Shown piece after piece: positions 35,831 to 45,497 of a stretch of DNA of 64,000 bases. Where the stretch lies: the NCBI GenBank assembly GCA_023301465.1, contig JALZUQ010000010.1, positions 51,344 through 115,343 of the forward strand, read 5' to 3'. A program made the position numbers and the translations under genes. Position 1 is the first letter of the stretch; each line of letters begins with the position of its first letter. The notes below the pieces were generated by a model that saw only the letters and a list, made by a program, of their open reading frames with translations, was not told the origin of the DNA and made no database searches. The stretch is from Oligoflexales bacterium (GTDB taxonomy: Bacteria > Bdellovibrionota_B > Oligoflexia > Oligoflexales > JALZUQ01).

Positions 35831-37600
35831 TTAATGACGAACACCAGTTTGAACTTGCCAAAGGTGATGATAAATTTTTCCTAATTCTATCAATTCATGA
35901 TGAGAGCCACTCTCAGCGAGCATGCCTTTATCCAAGACTAGAACCTCATCGCAATCCACAACTGTTGATAACCTGTGGGCAATAATAATGGTCGTTCTAC
36001 CCTTAACAAGATGTTTTAAAGACCGCTGGATTGCTGCTTCCGTTTCATTATCAACGGATGCAGTGGCTTCATCCAGAATTAAAATCGGTGGATTTTTTAA
36101 GATCGCTCTAGCAATAGAAATACGTTGTTTCTGACCACCAGACAATTTTTGACCACGCTCACCTACACGGGTTTCATAACCTTTAGGCATACTTGAGATA
36201 AAATCATGAGCTTCTGCTAATTTTGCAGCGTCAATAATTTTATCTTCTGTTAAACCTTCTTGATTAAAACAAAGATTTTCACGAATAGTTCCATCCATTA
36301 AAAAAACATCTTGGCTTACATAACCGATTAACTTTCGAAGTGCAGGCAAATCCATTTCTTTAATATTGGTTCCATCTACAATAATACCACCAGACCGAAC
36401 GTCGTAAAATCTCATTAATAGCTTTACAAGTGTGCTTTTCCCAGAACCCGTTGTACCCACGACACCTATCGACTGTCCTTTTAAAATTTCAAAGTCAAAC
36501 TTTTTGATAAGGCTGTCATAGCCTTCATAAGAAAAGTCAACGTTATCAAAAACTATTTTATTTTTGAAATCCGACATTTTTATCGGTGATGACACAGTGA
36601 CTATTTTTGAATCTGTCCTGAGAAGACCCATGATACGACCTGTAGATGCCATAGCTCTTTGATATAAATCAACAGTGGTAGCCAATGAAGTAAAAGGCCA
36701 CAGTAGTCTTTGAGTCAAAAATAGCAGTGAAGTAAAAAGACCGGCATTCAAATCTCCCTCAATCACTCGGAAACCACCAAGAATAAGTGTCCCCATAAAC
36801 CCGCAAACGATAAGAATTCTAATTAAGGGAACAAATGCCGAGCTCCAATAAATTGCAGATTTATTACTCTCCATATAAGCCTGACTTTGTAGACTAATGG
36901 AATGAGCCTCTTGTGCCTCTGTCACATAGCTTTTAATGGTGGCAATTCCACTAAGGTTCTGTGAGAGTCGACTGTTAAGACCTCCAACACTCTCTCTCAC
37001 TTCTTTGTATTTTGGGGCTAGCTTACCCTGAAAATAATAGCCACCCCACAAGATAAATGGAATTGGAAACATTGCAAAAATTGCTACGTAAGGTGCAATA
37101 TAAAAGAAATAAAAACCCACCATCAATACTGTTGTCAGTAGTTGTATTAAACTATTAGCACCTGTATCTAAAAATCGTTCAAGTTGATTCACATCATCAT
37201 TTAATACAGCCATAAGGTTACCAGACTGATTGTTTTCAAAGTAACTCAAATCCAATGTTTGGATATGATTATAGGAATCCATTCTTAACCGATGCTGAAT
37301 CACTTGTGCCAATTGACGCCATTTTAATGAAAACAAGAACTGAAATAAAGACTCTAAAGCAAAGATTGCAAAAGTAATGACAGCTAAAAATAGTATTTGG
37401 TTTTTTGGATCTATAATCCCAATATTGGATACAAACGACTCTTTGCCTCTAACAATAACATCTATTGCAACACCAATAATAATCTCTGGAAAAAGATCGA
37501 AGAATTTATTGATCACAGAATAAAGGCTAGCAACACGGACTCGATGTTGTTCTGTTTTAGCGTATGCCCATAATTCCCAAAAAGGGTGTGTGTCTTTCAT
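35831..37600 (-). CDS. MsbA-like ABC exporter half-transporter
   Basis: This 589-residue protein has six membrane segments (about 15-310), then an ABC ATPase domain: Walker A GTTGSGKST (near 380), the Q-loop VSQDVF, signature LSGGQ (near 483), Walker B ILILDEATAS, and the switch His in IIAHRLS. Such homodimers flip lipids or export lipopeptides. MsbA-type lipid A-core export is the likeliest job in a Gram-negative cell, but a drug or peptide exporter cannot be excluded. It starts 16 bases after rmuC on the same strand. Confidence 0.88.
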   Translation of the reverse strand: MKDTHPFWELWAYAKTEQHRVRVASLYSVINKFFDLFPEIIIGVAIDVIVRGKESFVSNIGIIDPKNQILFLAVITFAIFALESLFQFLFSLKWRQLAQVIQHRLRMDSYNHIQTLDLSYFENNQSGNLMAVLNDDVNQLERFLDTGANSLIQLLTTVLMVGFYFFYIAPYVAIFAMFPIPFILWGGYYFQGKLAPKYKEVRESVGGLNSRLSQNLSGIATIKSYVTEAQEAHSISLQSQAYMESNKSAIYWSSAFVPLIRILIVCGFMGTLILGGFRVIEGDLNAGLFTSLLFLTQRLLWPFTSLATTVDLYQRAMASTGRIMGLLRTDSKIVTVSSPIKMSDFKNKIVFDNVDFSYEGYDSLIKKFDFEILKGQSIGVVGTTGSGKSTLVKLLMRFYDVRSGGIIVDGTNIKEMDLPALRKLIGYVSQDVFLMDGTIRENLCFNQEGLTEDKIIDAAKLAEAHDFISSMPKGYETRVGERGQKLSGGQKQRISIARAILKNPPILILDEATASVDNETEAAIQRSLKHLVKGRTTIIIAHRLSTVVDCDEVLVLDKGMLAESGSHHELIELGKIYHHLWQVQTGVRH

Positions 37601-37616
37601 TATTGTCTCTCATTTA

Positions 37617-38978
37617 TTATGCAGTAGGCTTATCTGTACTTGTTGGTTGTGTGAGTTCACGAGTTTGATTGTCTATTACTTCAATATCAATGTTTTCGGA
37701 ATTACTGCTAGAGTTAAGATGTTGGAACTTTTGTAATGTTGGTCGTAGCCTAGACTCATAACTCCCAACCACTCGATTATAGGACAAAACTGCCTTCCCT
37801 AAATGAGCTCCTGTTTCTTTTAATCCACTTAAAAAGCTTTGCATCCTGTGACCAAATTCCGATGCTAGTTTTTGAATGGTTTGAGCGTTATCATTTAGTT
37901 TTTGTTGATTCCAACCAACAGCTACAGACTTTAAAAGTAAAATTAATGAAGATGGAGTTGCTAATATTATTTTTTTGTTGGCTGCATACTCTATCATTTC
38001 AGGCATTGCATCAATTGCTGCATCTAAAACACGATCAGAAGGCACAAAAAGTATCGTCATCTCTGGTGAGTTTTTCAGAGATCTCCAATAGTTTTTTTGT
38101 CCTAATAGCTGAATGTGAGTTTTCAGAGCTGAAGCATGGTCTTTCATATGATTGTTTCTTAGCTTTGTATCTGCTGATTCATAAGCTCGCAAATAAGCGT
38201 CCAGAGGCACTTTCGCATCAACTGCAATGGTTTTGTTTCCAGGAAGCATGACCACCATATCCGGCCTTGCTGCTTTTTCGTTTGCATCCCAAGCATCTAT
38301 TAAATGACTTTGCAAACTGAAGTCACAATTTTTTTGCATACCCGCAAGTTCTACTACTTTTGTTAAATGGATTTCTCCCCACTTACCTCGAAAACCAGGT
38401 TTACCAAGTGCACTTTCAAGTTTTGTCGTTTTTTCTTGTAGCAAGTAACTTGCTTTATTCATCGCAGACACTTGCTCTTCTAGTGACTTAAAACTATGAA
38501 TTCTGTCTTTTTCAAAATCAGAAACCTGAGAGCGAATATCCTTAAGCCCTGTCAGTAAGTTTTGAACTTGATGATGAAAAGACTTATCTTGATGCTCAAA
38601 TGTTTTCATAAAAGATTTCTCGTGATCTCCTAGTAGTCCTTTAAGATTTTGCACTAAATCATCTCTATTTTTATGCAGAGCATTTTCTGCAATTTTTTCT
38701 AGGTACTCTTTTGAATGCTCATGCATATCAAGTACACGTTCATTTTCAGCCTTATGATCTAAAATGGATTGTTCTAGATATTTAACTTTTGATTTTTGAT
38801 CTAATGACTCTATTTCTAACTGCTTTGAAAATGCTTTTTCTCGCTTAAGTAAATTCAAGTTACGAAATAATAAATATGTAACCACTGCGAACAAACACAC
38901 AACGAATAAGACAACCCAATGACTGATCACGCTTGATTGAGAAAAAACTTGCAAATAATCCAACTTAACACCCTTCAT
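37617..38978 (-). CDS. rmuC: DNA recombination protein RmuC
   Basis: This 453-residue protein has an N-terminal membrane anchor (about 18-37), a long coiled coil (40-180), then the RmuC nuclease-fold domain with GKWGEIHLTKVVELAGM, RPDMVVMLPGNKTIAVDAKVPL (a PD-(D/E)XK-like core: D..DAK) and VPSDRVLDAAID. RmuC limits recombination between inverted repeats. The acidic residues and Lys of the fold are in place, so it is probably active. It is the first gene of the rmuC-exporter pair. Confidence 0.92.
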   Translation of the reverse strand: MKGVKLDYLQVFSQSSVISHWVVLFVVCLFAVVTYLLFRNLNLLKREKAFSKQLEIESLDQKSKVKYLEQSILDHKAENERVLDMHEHSKEYLEKIAENALHKNRDDLVQNLKGLLGDHEKSFMKTFEHQDKSFHHQVQNLLTGLKDIRSQVSDFEKDRIHSFKSLEEQVSAMNKASYLLQEKTTKLESALGKPGFRGKWGEIHLTKVVELAGMQKNCDFSLQSHLIDAWDANEKAARPDMVVMLPGNKTIAVDAKVPLDAYLRAYESADTKLRNNHMKDHASALKTHIQLLGQKNYWRSLKNSPEMTILFVPSDRVLDAAIDAMPEMIEYAANKKIILATPSSLILLLKSVAVGWNQQKLNDNAQTIQKLASEFGHRMQSFLSGLKETGAHLGKAVLSYNRVVGSYESRLRPTLQKFQHLNSSSNSENIDIEVIDNQTRELTQPTSTDKPTA

Positions 38979-39227
38979 TCAATGCGGTAACTTGCCTATT
39001 ATGCTCTCAATTTTTCAAAATTGCACCTCACGAAATACTAAGAGCTCATTCCTCCCAACAAGGTAAATAGGAAGGCAAAAAGGTGGCGTTCAATAGCAAC
39101 AAGCCTTAAAGAAATATTTAATAATATCATTGAGTTAACCGTAAACTCTGAAGCTCTGTTTAAGATTTCTACCCAAGCAACGATAAGAAAGCATAGGAAA
39201 TTCTTTAGTAAGGAAACTATACTTTAT
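38979..39227. promoter_or_regulatory. rmuC/cyclase divergent intergenic region
   Basis: These 249 bases separate rmuC from the divergent cyclase gene. An AAGGAA ribosome site precedes the ATG at 39228. I see no clear -35/-10 pair, RNA gene or repeat. Confidence 0.3.
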
Positions 39228-40115
39228 ATGGGTTCTGGAGACGACAAAACGATCATTGCTGATGCAGGCTCACTTGCGGCATTAGCAAATCCACCTAATG
39301 GAAAAGCGTGCTTGATTCAGTACAGCGGTACAAGAGTTGGTAAGCGTTATATATTAGATGAAAACGATATGGATATTGGTCGAATTGAAACAACAGACAT
39401 TTATATTAATGACCCTAGTATTTCTCGTAAACATTGCCATATCACTATTCGCAATAATATCTGCGAAATCAATGATCTTGGAAGCTCAAACGGCACCTTC
39501 GTCAATGAAAAACGCATTGAAACTATAAAACTAAAACACAATGACATGGTTCGTATTGGGTCTGTTATTTTGAAGTACATCGCTGACGGTAATAGCGAAG
39601 GTGCATTTATGGATAACATCTATAAAAAAGCCACGATTGATGCCACAACAGCTATATACAATAAACAATACCTTATTGATGAGTTGGACTCACACTTCAA
39701 ACTTTCAAAAAACTATGGCCGACCTCTATCACTTATTATTTTTGATCTTGACCACTTTAAAAAAGTAAATGATGTATATGGGCATAATGCTGGTGATTTT
39801 ATTTTAAAAGGTTGTGCTCAACTTGCAAAACAAACCATTCGCAAAACAGATATGATCGCTAGATTTGGTGGTGAAGAGTTTGTTATCATCTTACCAGATA
39901 CAGAAAAAAAGCAAGCCGTTGAGATGGCTGAAAGAGTTAGATCAAAAATAGGCAATAGCCCGTTTAAAATTGATGGTAAACTCATTAAACAAACTATCTC
40001 TGCTGGTGTATCTTTACTAACAGACAGGTTTAAAAATCCAAAGGAATTGATTGAAGATGCTGACCATAAACTCTATCAAGCAAAGAAAACTGGGCGTAAT
40101 AAAGTTAATCACTAG
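39228..40115 (+). CDS. FHA-GGDEF diguanylate cyclase (DgcB-like)
   Basis: This 295-residue cytoplasmic protein has an N-terminal FHA domain (about 30-118) with GR (51-52), S-x-x-H (Ser66/His69) and NG (88-89), the phosphothreonine-binding residues. A GGDEF domain follows (about 130-295), with active-site GGEEF (214-218) and an RxxD inhibitory site RKTD (205-208). It should make cyclic-di-GMP and be product-inhibited. Bdellovibrio DgcB has the same domain order and is needed for prey invasion. Thr8 in the DDKT segment is a candidate phosphosite for its own FHA domain. It is the first gene of a six-gene overlapping unit; an overlapping lipoprotein starts inside its 3' end. Confidence 0.93.
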   Translation: MGSGDDKTIIADAGSLAALANPPNGKACLIQYSGTRVGKRYILDENDMDIGRIETTDIYINDPSISRKHCHITIRNNICEINDLGSSNGTFVNEKRIETIKLKHNDMVRIGSVILKYIADGNSEGAFMDNIYKKATIDATTAIYNKQYLIDELDSHFKLSKNYGRPLSLIIFDLDHFKKVNDVYGHNAGDFILKGCAQLAKQTIRKTDMIARFGGEEFVIILPDTEKKQAVEMAERVRSKIGNSPFKIDGKLIKQTISAGVSLLTDRFKNPKELIEDADHKLYQAKKTGRNKVNH

Positions 40116-40638
40116 TGGTTTGCTTGTATTATTATCTACTGGGTGTTTTCACACTTTCAGTAGCCGTGTAACTTTTCACGAAAACCCTTCGAGAGACCCT
40201 GATTACAGTGAAACTTTAGAAAACAACACGCAAGATCAAAGCGTTGCACACTTCACTGAAACATCTTACCAGATGCAAGTCACGAAAATTAATACAACCA
40301 TGAAAAACGCTATGCTTAATAGAGCAAGTAAAGTGGGTTTTGATAGCATTGCAAAACCTCTGGGTGAAAACGATGGTTTTTTAGTGATGATTCACAGTAG
40401 TGACGATTCCGCCTCTGACCTTAGCAATAAAGGCTATTGGCAAATTTCACTCATGAATGATCAAAACTCAACGAAACCAGCATTTATCAAGCAGATCAGA
40501 CAAAAAGAATATAGCAAGCAATTTATTTCAGGAACAACACGTTGGAGTAAAGAGTTTTTAATTAAGTTTGACACCCCTGTAGATGGAAGTCGTATTCGAT
40601 TTTCAAATGGGAAATCGGATCTCATCTTTAATTGGTAA
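40057..40638 (+). CDS. Lipoprotein of unknown function
   Basis: Starting at ATG 40057 this gives 193 residues with a lipobox (VLLSTGC). A TTG at 40051 is also possible. The start lies within the last 59 bases of the cyclase gene. The mature protein is polar and ends with a beta-rich segment (GSRIRFSNGKSDLIFNW). I recognise no family. Its position between a cyclic-di-GMP cyclase and a membrane protease, with overlaps on both sides, suggests a shared job, perhaps sensing or scaffolding in the envelope. Confidence 0.7.
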   Translation: MLTINSIKQRKLGVIKLITSGLLVLLSTGCFHTFSSRVTFHENPSRDPDYSETLENNTQDQSVAHFTETSYQMQVTKINTTMKNAMLNRASKVGFDSIAKPLGENDGFLVMIHSSDDSASDLSNKGYWQISLMNDQNSTKPAFIKQIRQKEYSKQFISGTTRWSKEFLIKFDTPVDGSRIRFSNGKSDLIFNW

Positions 40639-42803
40639 ATCCAAATTTGCTAAAAAAATCTTTCCATACACTTATTTTTTCATGGCTTCTTTGCGGGTTA
40701 AGCCGTCTTCTTCCTCTTGGGTTTAATTTAGAAATTGAATATTTCTCTTATCTGAATGGATTCATATTTATTTTCCTACCAATATATATCGCAATGATAA
40801 CAAACATAAAACTAAAACAAAGAGCCCTTCAAGTAACACTGCTTTTCGGCTTTACTATTGTAAATACACTCATCATGTATCAAATGGGTGAATGCAAATG
40901 TAATGCCGGAGCTTTTAAGTTTTGGTTTGTTCTCATGTATTTCCCCTCAATAATACTCAGTTTTTCTATTGGGGAGTTCTACAAAAAACAAAATTTAATA
41001 CTAAAAAAAATCATTTTTCGACATTTTTATATTGTGCTTTTACTTAGTATTTATTCATTATTTCTCATTTGGTATTTTCCTCAAAAATACTCCATGAATA
41101 TGATCACTGGGTTCTGGCACGGACCAATTTATGACAGATTAATAGAAACAGATTATAACTTGCTCTACTCTCGTGGTTTACACATTTTACTTGGAATCGT
41201 TCTATTTTTCTTAGCTCATTTCAAAAGTAAAAAAATATCGAAAACAACCGTAAATATTATCATTCTTTGTTGTTTTTTGATTACTGAATCAGAGTCCAAC
41301 AGAGTTGGAAACTATCTTTTAAAAGACAACTTCCCTATAAAACTTTCTGGGACATGCGTCGACTTATACACAACCAGTAAAAAAGAGAAAACTTATCATC
41401 TTGAGCTATTGAAACAAGCTGACTATCACTGTGAAGATTTAAAAAAACAGTTACACTTAAATCTAGATAAAAAAGTATCTGTTTTTTCATACCAGTCTTA
41501 CTCTCAAAAAAAACTGATCTTTGGTGCAGCTGAGACAGATGTTTGCGACGTTAAGAATATTGGCATTCATATTAACGAAGAATCACTTCCCCACTCAAGC
41601 TTAAGACATGAGCTTGTGCATGCACTTTTGGCAAAAGACGGTTTTTATGGGCTTGGTTTTCACCCCAACATGAGTTTTACTGAAGGCATCGCCAGTGCAC
41701 TGGCACCAGGTTTTTCAAGCCAAAGCCTCCACGAGCTTGCAGCTTCAGCAATTAAAACACTCAAAATCACCAAAGCGAGTGACTTTTTTGGGAATCATTT
41801 TTGGACTTATTCAGGAAGAAGCAGCTATACAATTGCAGGTTCATTCTGGAGGTACTTACTCGACAAAGGCGAACAAGAATCTATTCTAAAAATGTATTCT
41901 GGAAAATCACCTAATTGGAAGCATCAAAAAAGTATTCAAGAACATCAAGATCATTGGTTTCATTTTATGAATCAATTGGATATTTCAAATTCTGAGATAT
42001 ACGCAGAGAAAATTTTCAATACACCATCGCCTTTTCATTCTCAATGTATTCACAGTAAAAACACACTCAGGAAAAACAATAAAAACCCCTATGATAAATT
42101 TCGTCAACCTCATAACTGGGATTTATCAAAGTACCCTCAATGGTCAGATCAATTTTCAAAAAATGACCTTCACCTCCAAAGAAAAAAAATCCTACGAAAA
42201 AAAATTCCTGCGATAACAGAACTCATTCGTTTGCAATCTCAAAAAATCAAAACCATTGATGATATTGTCTATAGTTTAGATATGATAGACACCCTCATGA
42301 AACAAAAAAAAGTAAACATTGCCCTACAAAGCTTGAAATCTTTATATGAACAAACCAAATCAAAATTTATTGGTAACGCCTTAAAAAGGAAAATAATTGC
42401 ACGTTTCTACATCATGTCTTTTTTTACACCTGAACAAAGTCAAAAATGGATGAAATATCTTTCTGCCGGTAAGAATCTCCCGAAAACAACAGAAGCCAAC
42501 TGGATGAGCACTTACCTGTCCCTTAGGTCTCGCAGTGGATACAAATGGTTTCAAGCAAATAAAAAAATCTCACTACAACCTCCTCAACCCATTCTAGCTC
42601 TACCCAAAAATTTCTATTTTGAGTACAATATGATGATTGCAAAGCATTTTGCCAAAAGCAAAGAAACGGACCTTCAGTGGCTGTATCTTCACAAAGCAAA
42701 AAACTTTACATCAGGTGAAAGAAAAAAAAGAATTTCTATTCATCTTCGTTACCTCGAATCATCAATGTTGGAGAACTCTTATGGTGGACAAAAAATTCCT
42801 TAA
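40632..42803 (+). CDS. Membrane-anchored gluzincin-like metalloprotease
   Basis: This 723-residue protein starts at TTG 40632, overlapping the lipoprotein stop by seven bases. Residues 10-230 hold six to seven hydrophobic segments. A periplasmic region follows, with HELVH (His326-His330) and a second Glu in TEGIAS (Glu351). Twenty residues lie between, which fits a gluzincin zinc site (HEXXH-x20-E). A basic helical C-terminal part (about 480-723) may be solenoid-like. Fusion of a membrane bundle to a gluzincin is not a pattern I can name. A processing or wall-modifying protease is inferred. It overlaps tldD by 23 bases. Confidence 0.65.
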   Translation: MVNPNLLKKSFHTLIFSWLLCGLSRLLPLGFNLEIEYFSYLNGFIFIFLPIYIAMITNIKLKQRALQVTLLFGFTIVNTLIMYQMGECKCNAGAFKFWFVLMYFPSIILSFSIGEFYKKQNLILKKIIFRHFYIVLLLSIYSLFLIWYFPQKYSMNMITGFWHGPIYDRLIETDYNLLYSRGLHILLGIVLFFLAHFKSKKISKTTVNIIILCCFLITESESNRVGNYLLKDNFPIKLSGTCVDLYTTSKKEKTYHLELLKQADYHCEDLKKQLHLNLDKKVSVFSYQSYSQKKLIFGAAETDVCDVKNIGIHINEESLPHSSLRHELVHALLAKDGFYGLGFHPNMSFTEGIASALAPGFSSQSLHELAASAIKTLKITKASDFFGNHFWTYSGRSSYTIAGSFWRYLLDKGEQESILKMYSGKSPNWKHQKSIQEHQDHWFHFMNQLDISNSEIYAEKIFNTPSPFHSQCIHSKNTLRKNNKNPYDKFRQPHNWDLSKYPQWSDQFSKNDLHLQRKKILRKKIPAITELIRLQSQKIKTIDDIVYSLDMIDTLMKQKKVNIALQSLKSLYEQTKSKFIGNALKRKIIARFYIMSFFTPEQSQKWMKYLSAGKNLPKTTEANWMSTYLSLRSRSGYKWFQANKKISLQPPQPILALPKNFYFEYNMMIAKHFAKSKETDLQWLYLHKAKNFTSGERKKRISIHLRYLESSMLENSYGGQKIP

Positions 42804-44172
42804 AGAAATCGTAGATCATTATGACGATTATATTGAACTGAGGCATCACCACCGCACATCTCAAAGCTTTAACGCAAAAAAAGGCAGAGTGGACTCTGCA
42901 AGACATGGTGAAAAAGGTGGTGTAGGTGTTAGAGTTCTTAAAAACAACCAATGGGGTTTTGCCAGCACTACTGGATCATCGAAAGAAGAAATCAAATCAG
43001 CCATCGAGAAAGCTCTCGAAAATTCTACCCTCGTAAACTCTTCACAAAAAAAAGAAATCAAACTCCAAGAAGCAAATTTAGCAACCACCGACTACAAAAG
43101 CTCTGGATATGACGACCTTTCCTCTAAGTCGACTGAAGAGAAACTATCGACAGTTGTCGACTTTGAAAAAAAGATACTCGCTGAATCTTCAAAAATAGAT
43201 TTTGCTAGCTGTAGTTATTCTGAACTGATTGAACATAAGACTATTGTTACAACAGACGGTGCATGTGCAACCATGCAGATTGCACTACCAGAGTTTAGAG
43301 TTGGGGCATTGGCAAAGTCTGGAGGTGAGCAAATTACTCACGGCGTTAGTGCTGGTGTCAACGGTGGTTGGGATTGTCTTTTTAAGCACCCTTCTCTTGA
43401 TGGTGTCATTCAAAAAACAGCAAAAATGTCTGTTGACCTTTTAAAAGCTAAATATCCTGATGGTGGTAAAAAACAAGTAATTCTATCACCTGCAGTAGTT
43501 GGCCTACTTTGCCATGAAGCCATAGGCCACACAGTCGAAGCTGACTTTGTCAAAGCTGGCTCTGTTGCCGCAGGAAAAATCGGCCAACGCGTTGCATCTG
43601 ACCTTGTCAATATGTCTGATACTGGAATGGAAACTACTTCAGGATGGGCTGTTGGTAATATTCCTTTTGACGATGAGGGAGTTCCAACAGAAGACACTGC
43701 CATTATCAAAAATGGTATGCTTAACTCTTATCTTCATAACAGAGAAACTGCATATGAATTTGGTGTTAAGCCAACAGGAAACTCAAGAGCTTGGATCTAT
43801 GATTGTGAGCCATTGATTAGAATGCGTAATACGTACCTTCATCCAGGAAATCACAAACTTGCTGAGATGATTGCAAGTATTCAAGACGGTTACCTTATAG
43901 AGGGTGCAGGTAGCGGGCAAGCTGATGCAAACGGTGAATTTATGTTTGGTTGTTCTTACATATGGGAAATTAAAAACGGCAAAAAAGTAAATCTACTTCG
44001 AGAAGCTACCTTGTCTGGCATCGCCTTTGATGTTTTACAAACGGTAGACATGGTCAGTGAAGAGTTTCAATGGGACCTAGGCTCTGGTTATTGTGGCAAA
44101 GGTCAACCGGCAAAAGTAGATGCTGGTGGCCCTTATATTCGTTGTATGATTAACGTTGGTGGTAACGCATGA
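42781..44172 (+). CDS. tldD: Metalloprotease TldD
   Basis: Start ATG 42781 (GGAG upstream) gives 463 residues; a longer reading lies inside the previous gene. TldD carries the zinc motif HEAIGH (from His245), the family's HExxxH. The N-terminal domain (GRVDSARHGEKGGVGVRVL) and C-terminal barrel (GAGSGQADANGEFMFGC) fit. TldD pairs with TldE into a heterodimer that trims unfolded peptides, including microcin precursors and CcdA. TldE is the next gene, overlapping by four bases. Confidence 0.95.
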   Translation: MVDKKFLKEIVDHYDDYIELRHHHRTSQSFNAKKGRVDSARHGEKGGVGVRVLKNNQWGFASTTGSSKEEIKSAIEKALENSTLVNSSQKKEIKLQEANLATTDYKSSGYDDLSSKSTEEKLSTVVDFEKKILAESSKIDFASCSYSELIEHKTIVTTDGACATMQIALPEFRVGALAKSGGEQITHGVSAGVNGGWDCLFKHPSLDGVIQKTAKMSVDLLKAKYPDGGKKQVILSPAVVGLLCHEAIGHTVEADFVKAGSVAAGKIGQRVASDLVNMSDTGMETTSGWAVGNIPFDDEGVPTEDTAIIKNGMLNSYLHNRETAYEFGVKPTGNSRAWIYDCEPLIRMRNTYLHPGNHKLAEMIASIQDGYLIEGAGSGQADANGEFMFGCSYIWEIKNGKKVNLLREATLSGIAFDVLQTVDMVSEEFQWDLGSGYCGKGQPAKVDAGGPYIRCMINVGGNA

Positions 44173-45497
44173 AAGAACTTTATAAAGATTTAGCAAAACA
44201 CGCAGTTTCATATGCAAAAAAGCAAGGTGCCGAAGGTTGCGTTTGCAAAATTGCCAAAGGTAAAAGCGATGAGTTTATCGGTGAACAAAACCATGTGAGT
44301 AGCATCAATAGCAATGAATACATTGGTTTTGGCATCACAGTTCATTACGAACAAAAACGTGGAACTGCATCAACCAATTTAGTAAATAAAAAAAGCATTG
44401 AAGACGCAGTAGATCAAGCGATTAGTATTGCAAAATTTTCTATCGCAGACCCCTTCTTAACTTTAACAAGCCTAGATGCCGGCAAACCCGCTTCTTCTCT
44501 TGATTTTCTTTATCACAATGATTGGGATCAAGTTTCTAGGAACCTTTACCCTAAAATTCTAGAAGAAGGCCTGAAAGAACTAAGTTCACACTCCTACGTT
44601 GCCATTGACCGTATGTCTTTAACTGTCAGTGAAAACGATGAATTTTACATGAATTCAAATGGTGTTATGCAATCAGAAGCACAAACACATGCTTCTTGGA
44701 GCGTGTTAGGCATGGCAAAGCAAGACGATTACGTTTCTGGCATGGATTGGAATAGTGGCTTTAGTTATGGACCAAAAGATTTAGAAAAAAAGTTTCACTC
44801 CACCATGAATGGGTTCAGCACAAAAATCAAAGGACTACTAGAAAGAGGAAAATCTAAATCTTATAAAGGCTGCCTACTCATTACTCCAAGATGTATTGAT
44901 GATCTATTTTTAGAGATACCTCTTGGTCACATGTCTGGGAGAGCTGTTATGGATGATCGTAGTAAATTTGCAGACGATGACCATGGTCAATACTTTCACC
45001 CTTCAGTCACACTAACCGATCACCCTCACATTGCTGAACTTGCAGGGTCTACTTCTTACGACTCAGAAGGCATCCCTACAAAAGAACGAACTTTGATTAA
45101 AGACGGAAAAATTCAAGGGTTTTTATATGACAACTACAGTGCAACAAAGCTTAAGCAAAAACCAAGTGGCATGTCAGGAGGTCCGTTTGGACTGCAACTT
45201 CACAAAGGTGATCAATCTTTAAAAGCTTTGATAGAAAGCCAACCACAGCTTCTTGTCATCGATAGATTCTCCGGAAACTCAGACTTCACTACTGGGAGCT
45301 TTAGTGGAGTAGCCAAGTCCTCTAGCTACTATGAAAACGGTAAATTTCAAGGAATTGTTGATGAAACAATGGTAGCTGGAAATGCTTTTGAACTCGCAAA
45401 AAATGTCGTTGGTATTGAAAATAAGCTAAACATTAATGATGATACTGCCATGTATCCACACGTCTTAGTAGATGGTGTGAGTGTAACGGCCTCATGA
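44169..45497 (+). CDS. tldE: TldE/PmbA, partner of TldD
   Basis: This 442-residue protein matches the PmbA/TldE family (IGFGITVHYEQKRGTAS, GSTSYDSEGIPTKERTLI, GSFSGVAKSSSYYENG). It lacks the zinc motif, as the TldE subunit usually does. The ATG overlaps the tldD stop (ATGA), matching the heterodimer's need for equal amounts. It converges in operon order with the YihY gene, also by a four-base overlap. Confidence 0.94.
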   Translation: MKELYKDLAKHAVSYAKKQGAEGCVCKIAKGKSDEFIGEQNHVSSINSNEYIGFGITVHYEQKRGTASTNLVNKKSIEDAVDQAISIAKFSIADPFLTLTSLDAGKPASSLDFLYHNDWDQVSRNLYPKILEEGLKELSSHSYVAIDRMSLTVSENDEFYMNSNGVMQSEAQTHASWSVLGMAKQDDYVSGMDWNSGFSYGPKDLEKKFHSTMNGFSTKIKGLLERGKSKSYKGCLLITPRCIDDLFLEIPLGHMSGRAVMDDRSKFADDDHGQYFHPSVTLTDHPHIAELAGSTSYDSEGIPTKERTLIKDGKIQGFLYDNYSATKLKQKPSGMSGGPFGLQLHKGDQSLKALIESQPQLLVIDRFSGNSDFTTGSFSGVAKSSSYYENGKFQGIVDETMVAGNAFELAKNVVGIENKLNINDDTAMYPHVLVDGVSVTAS

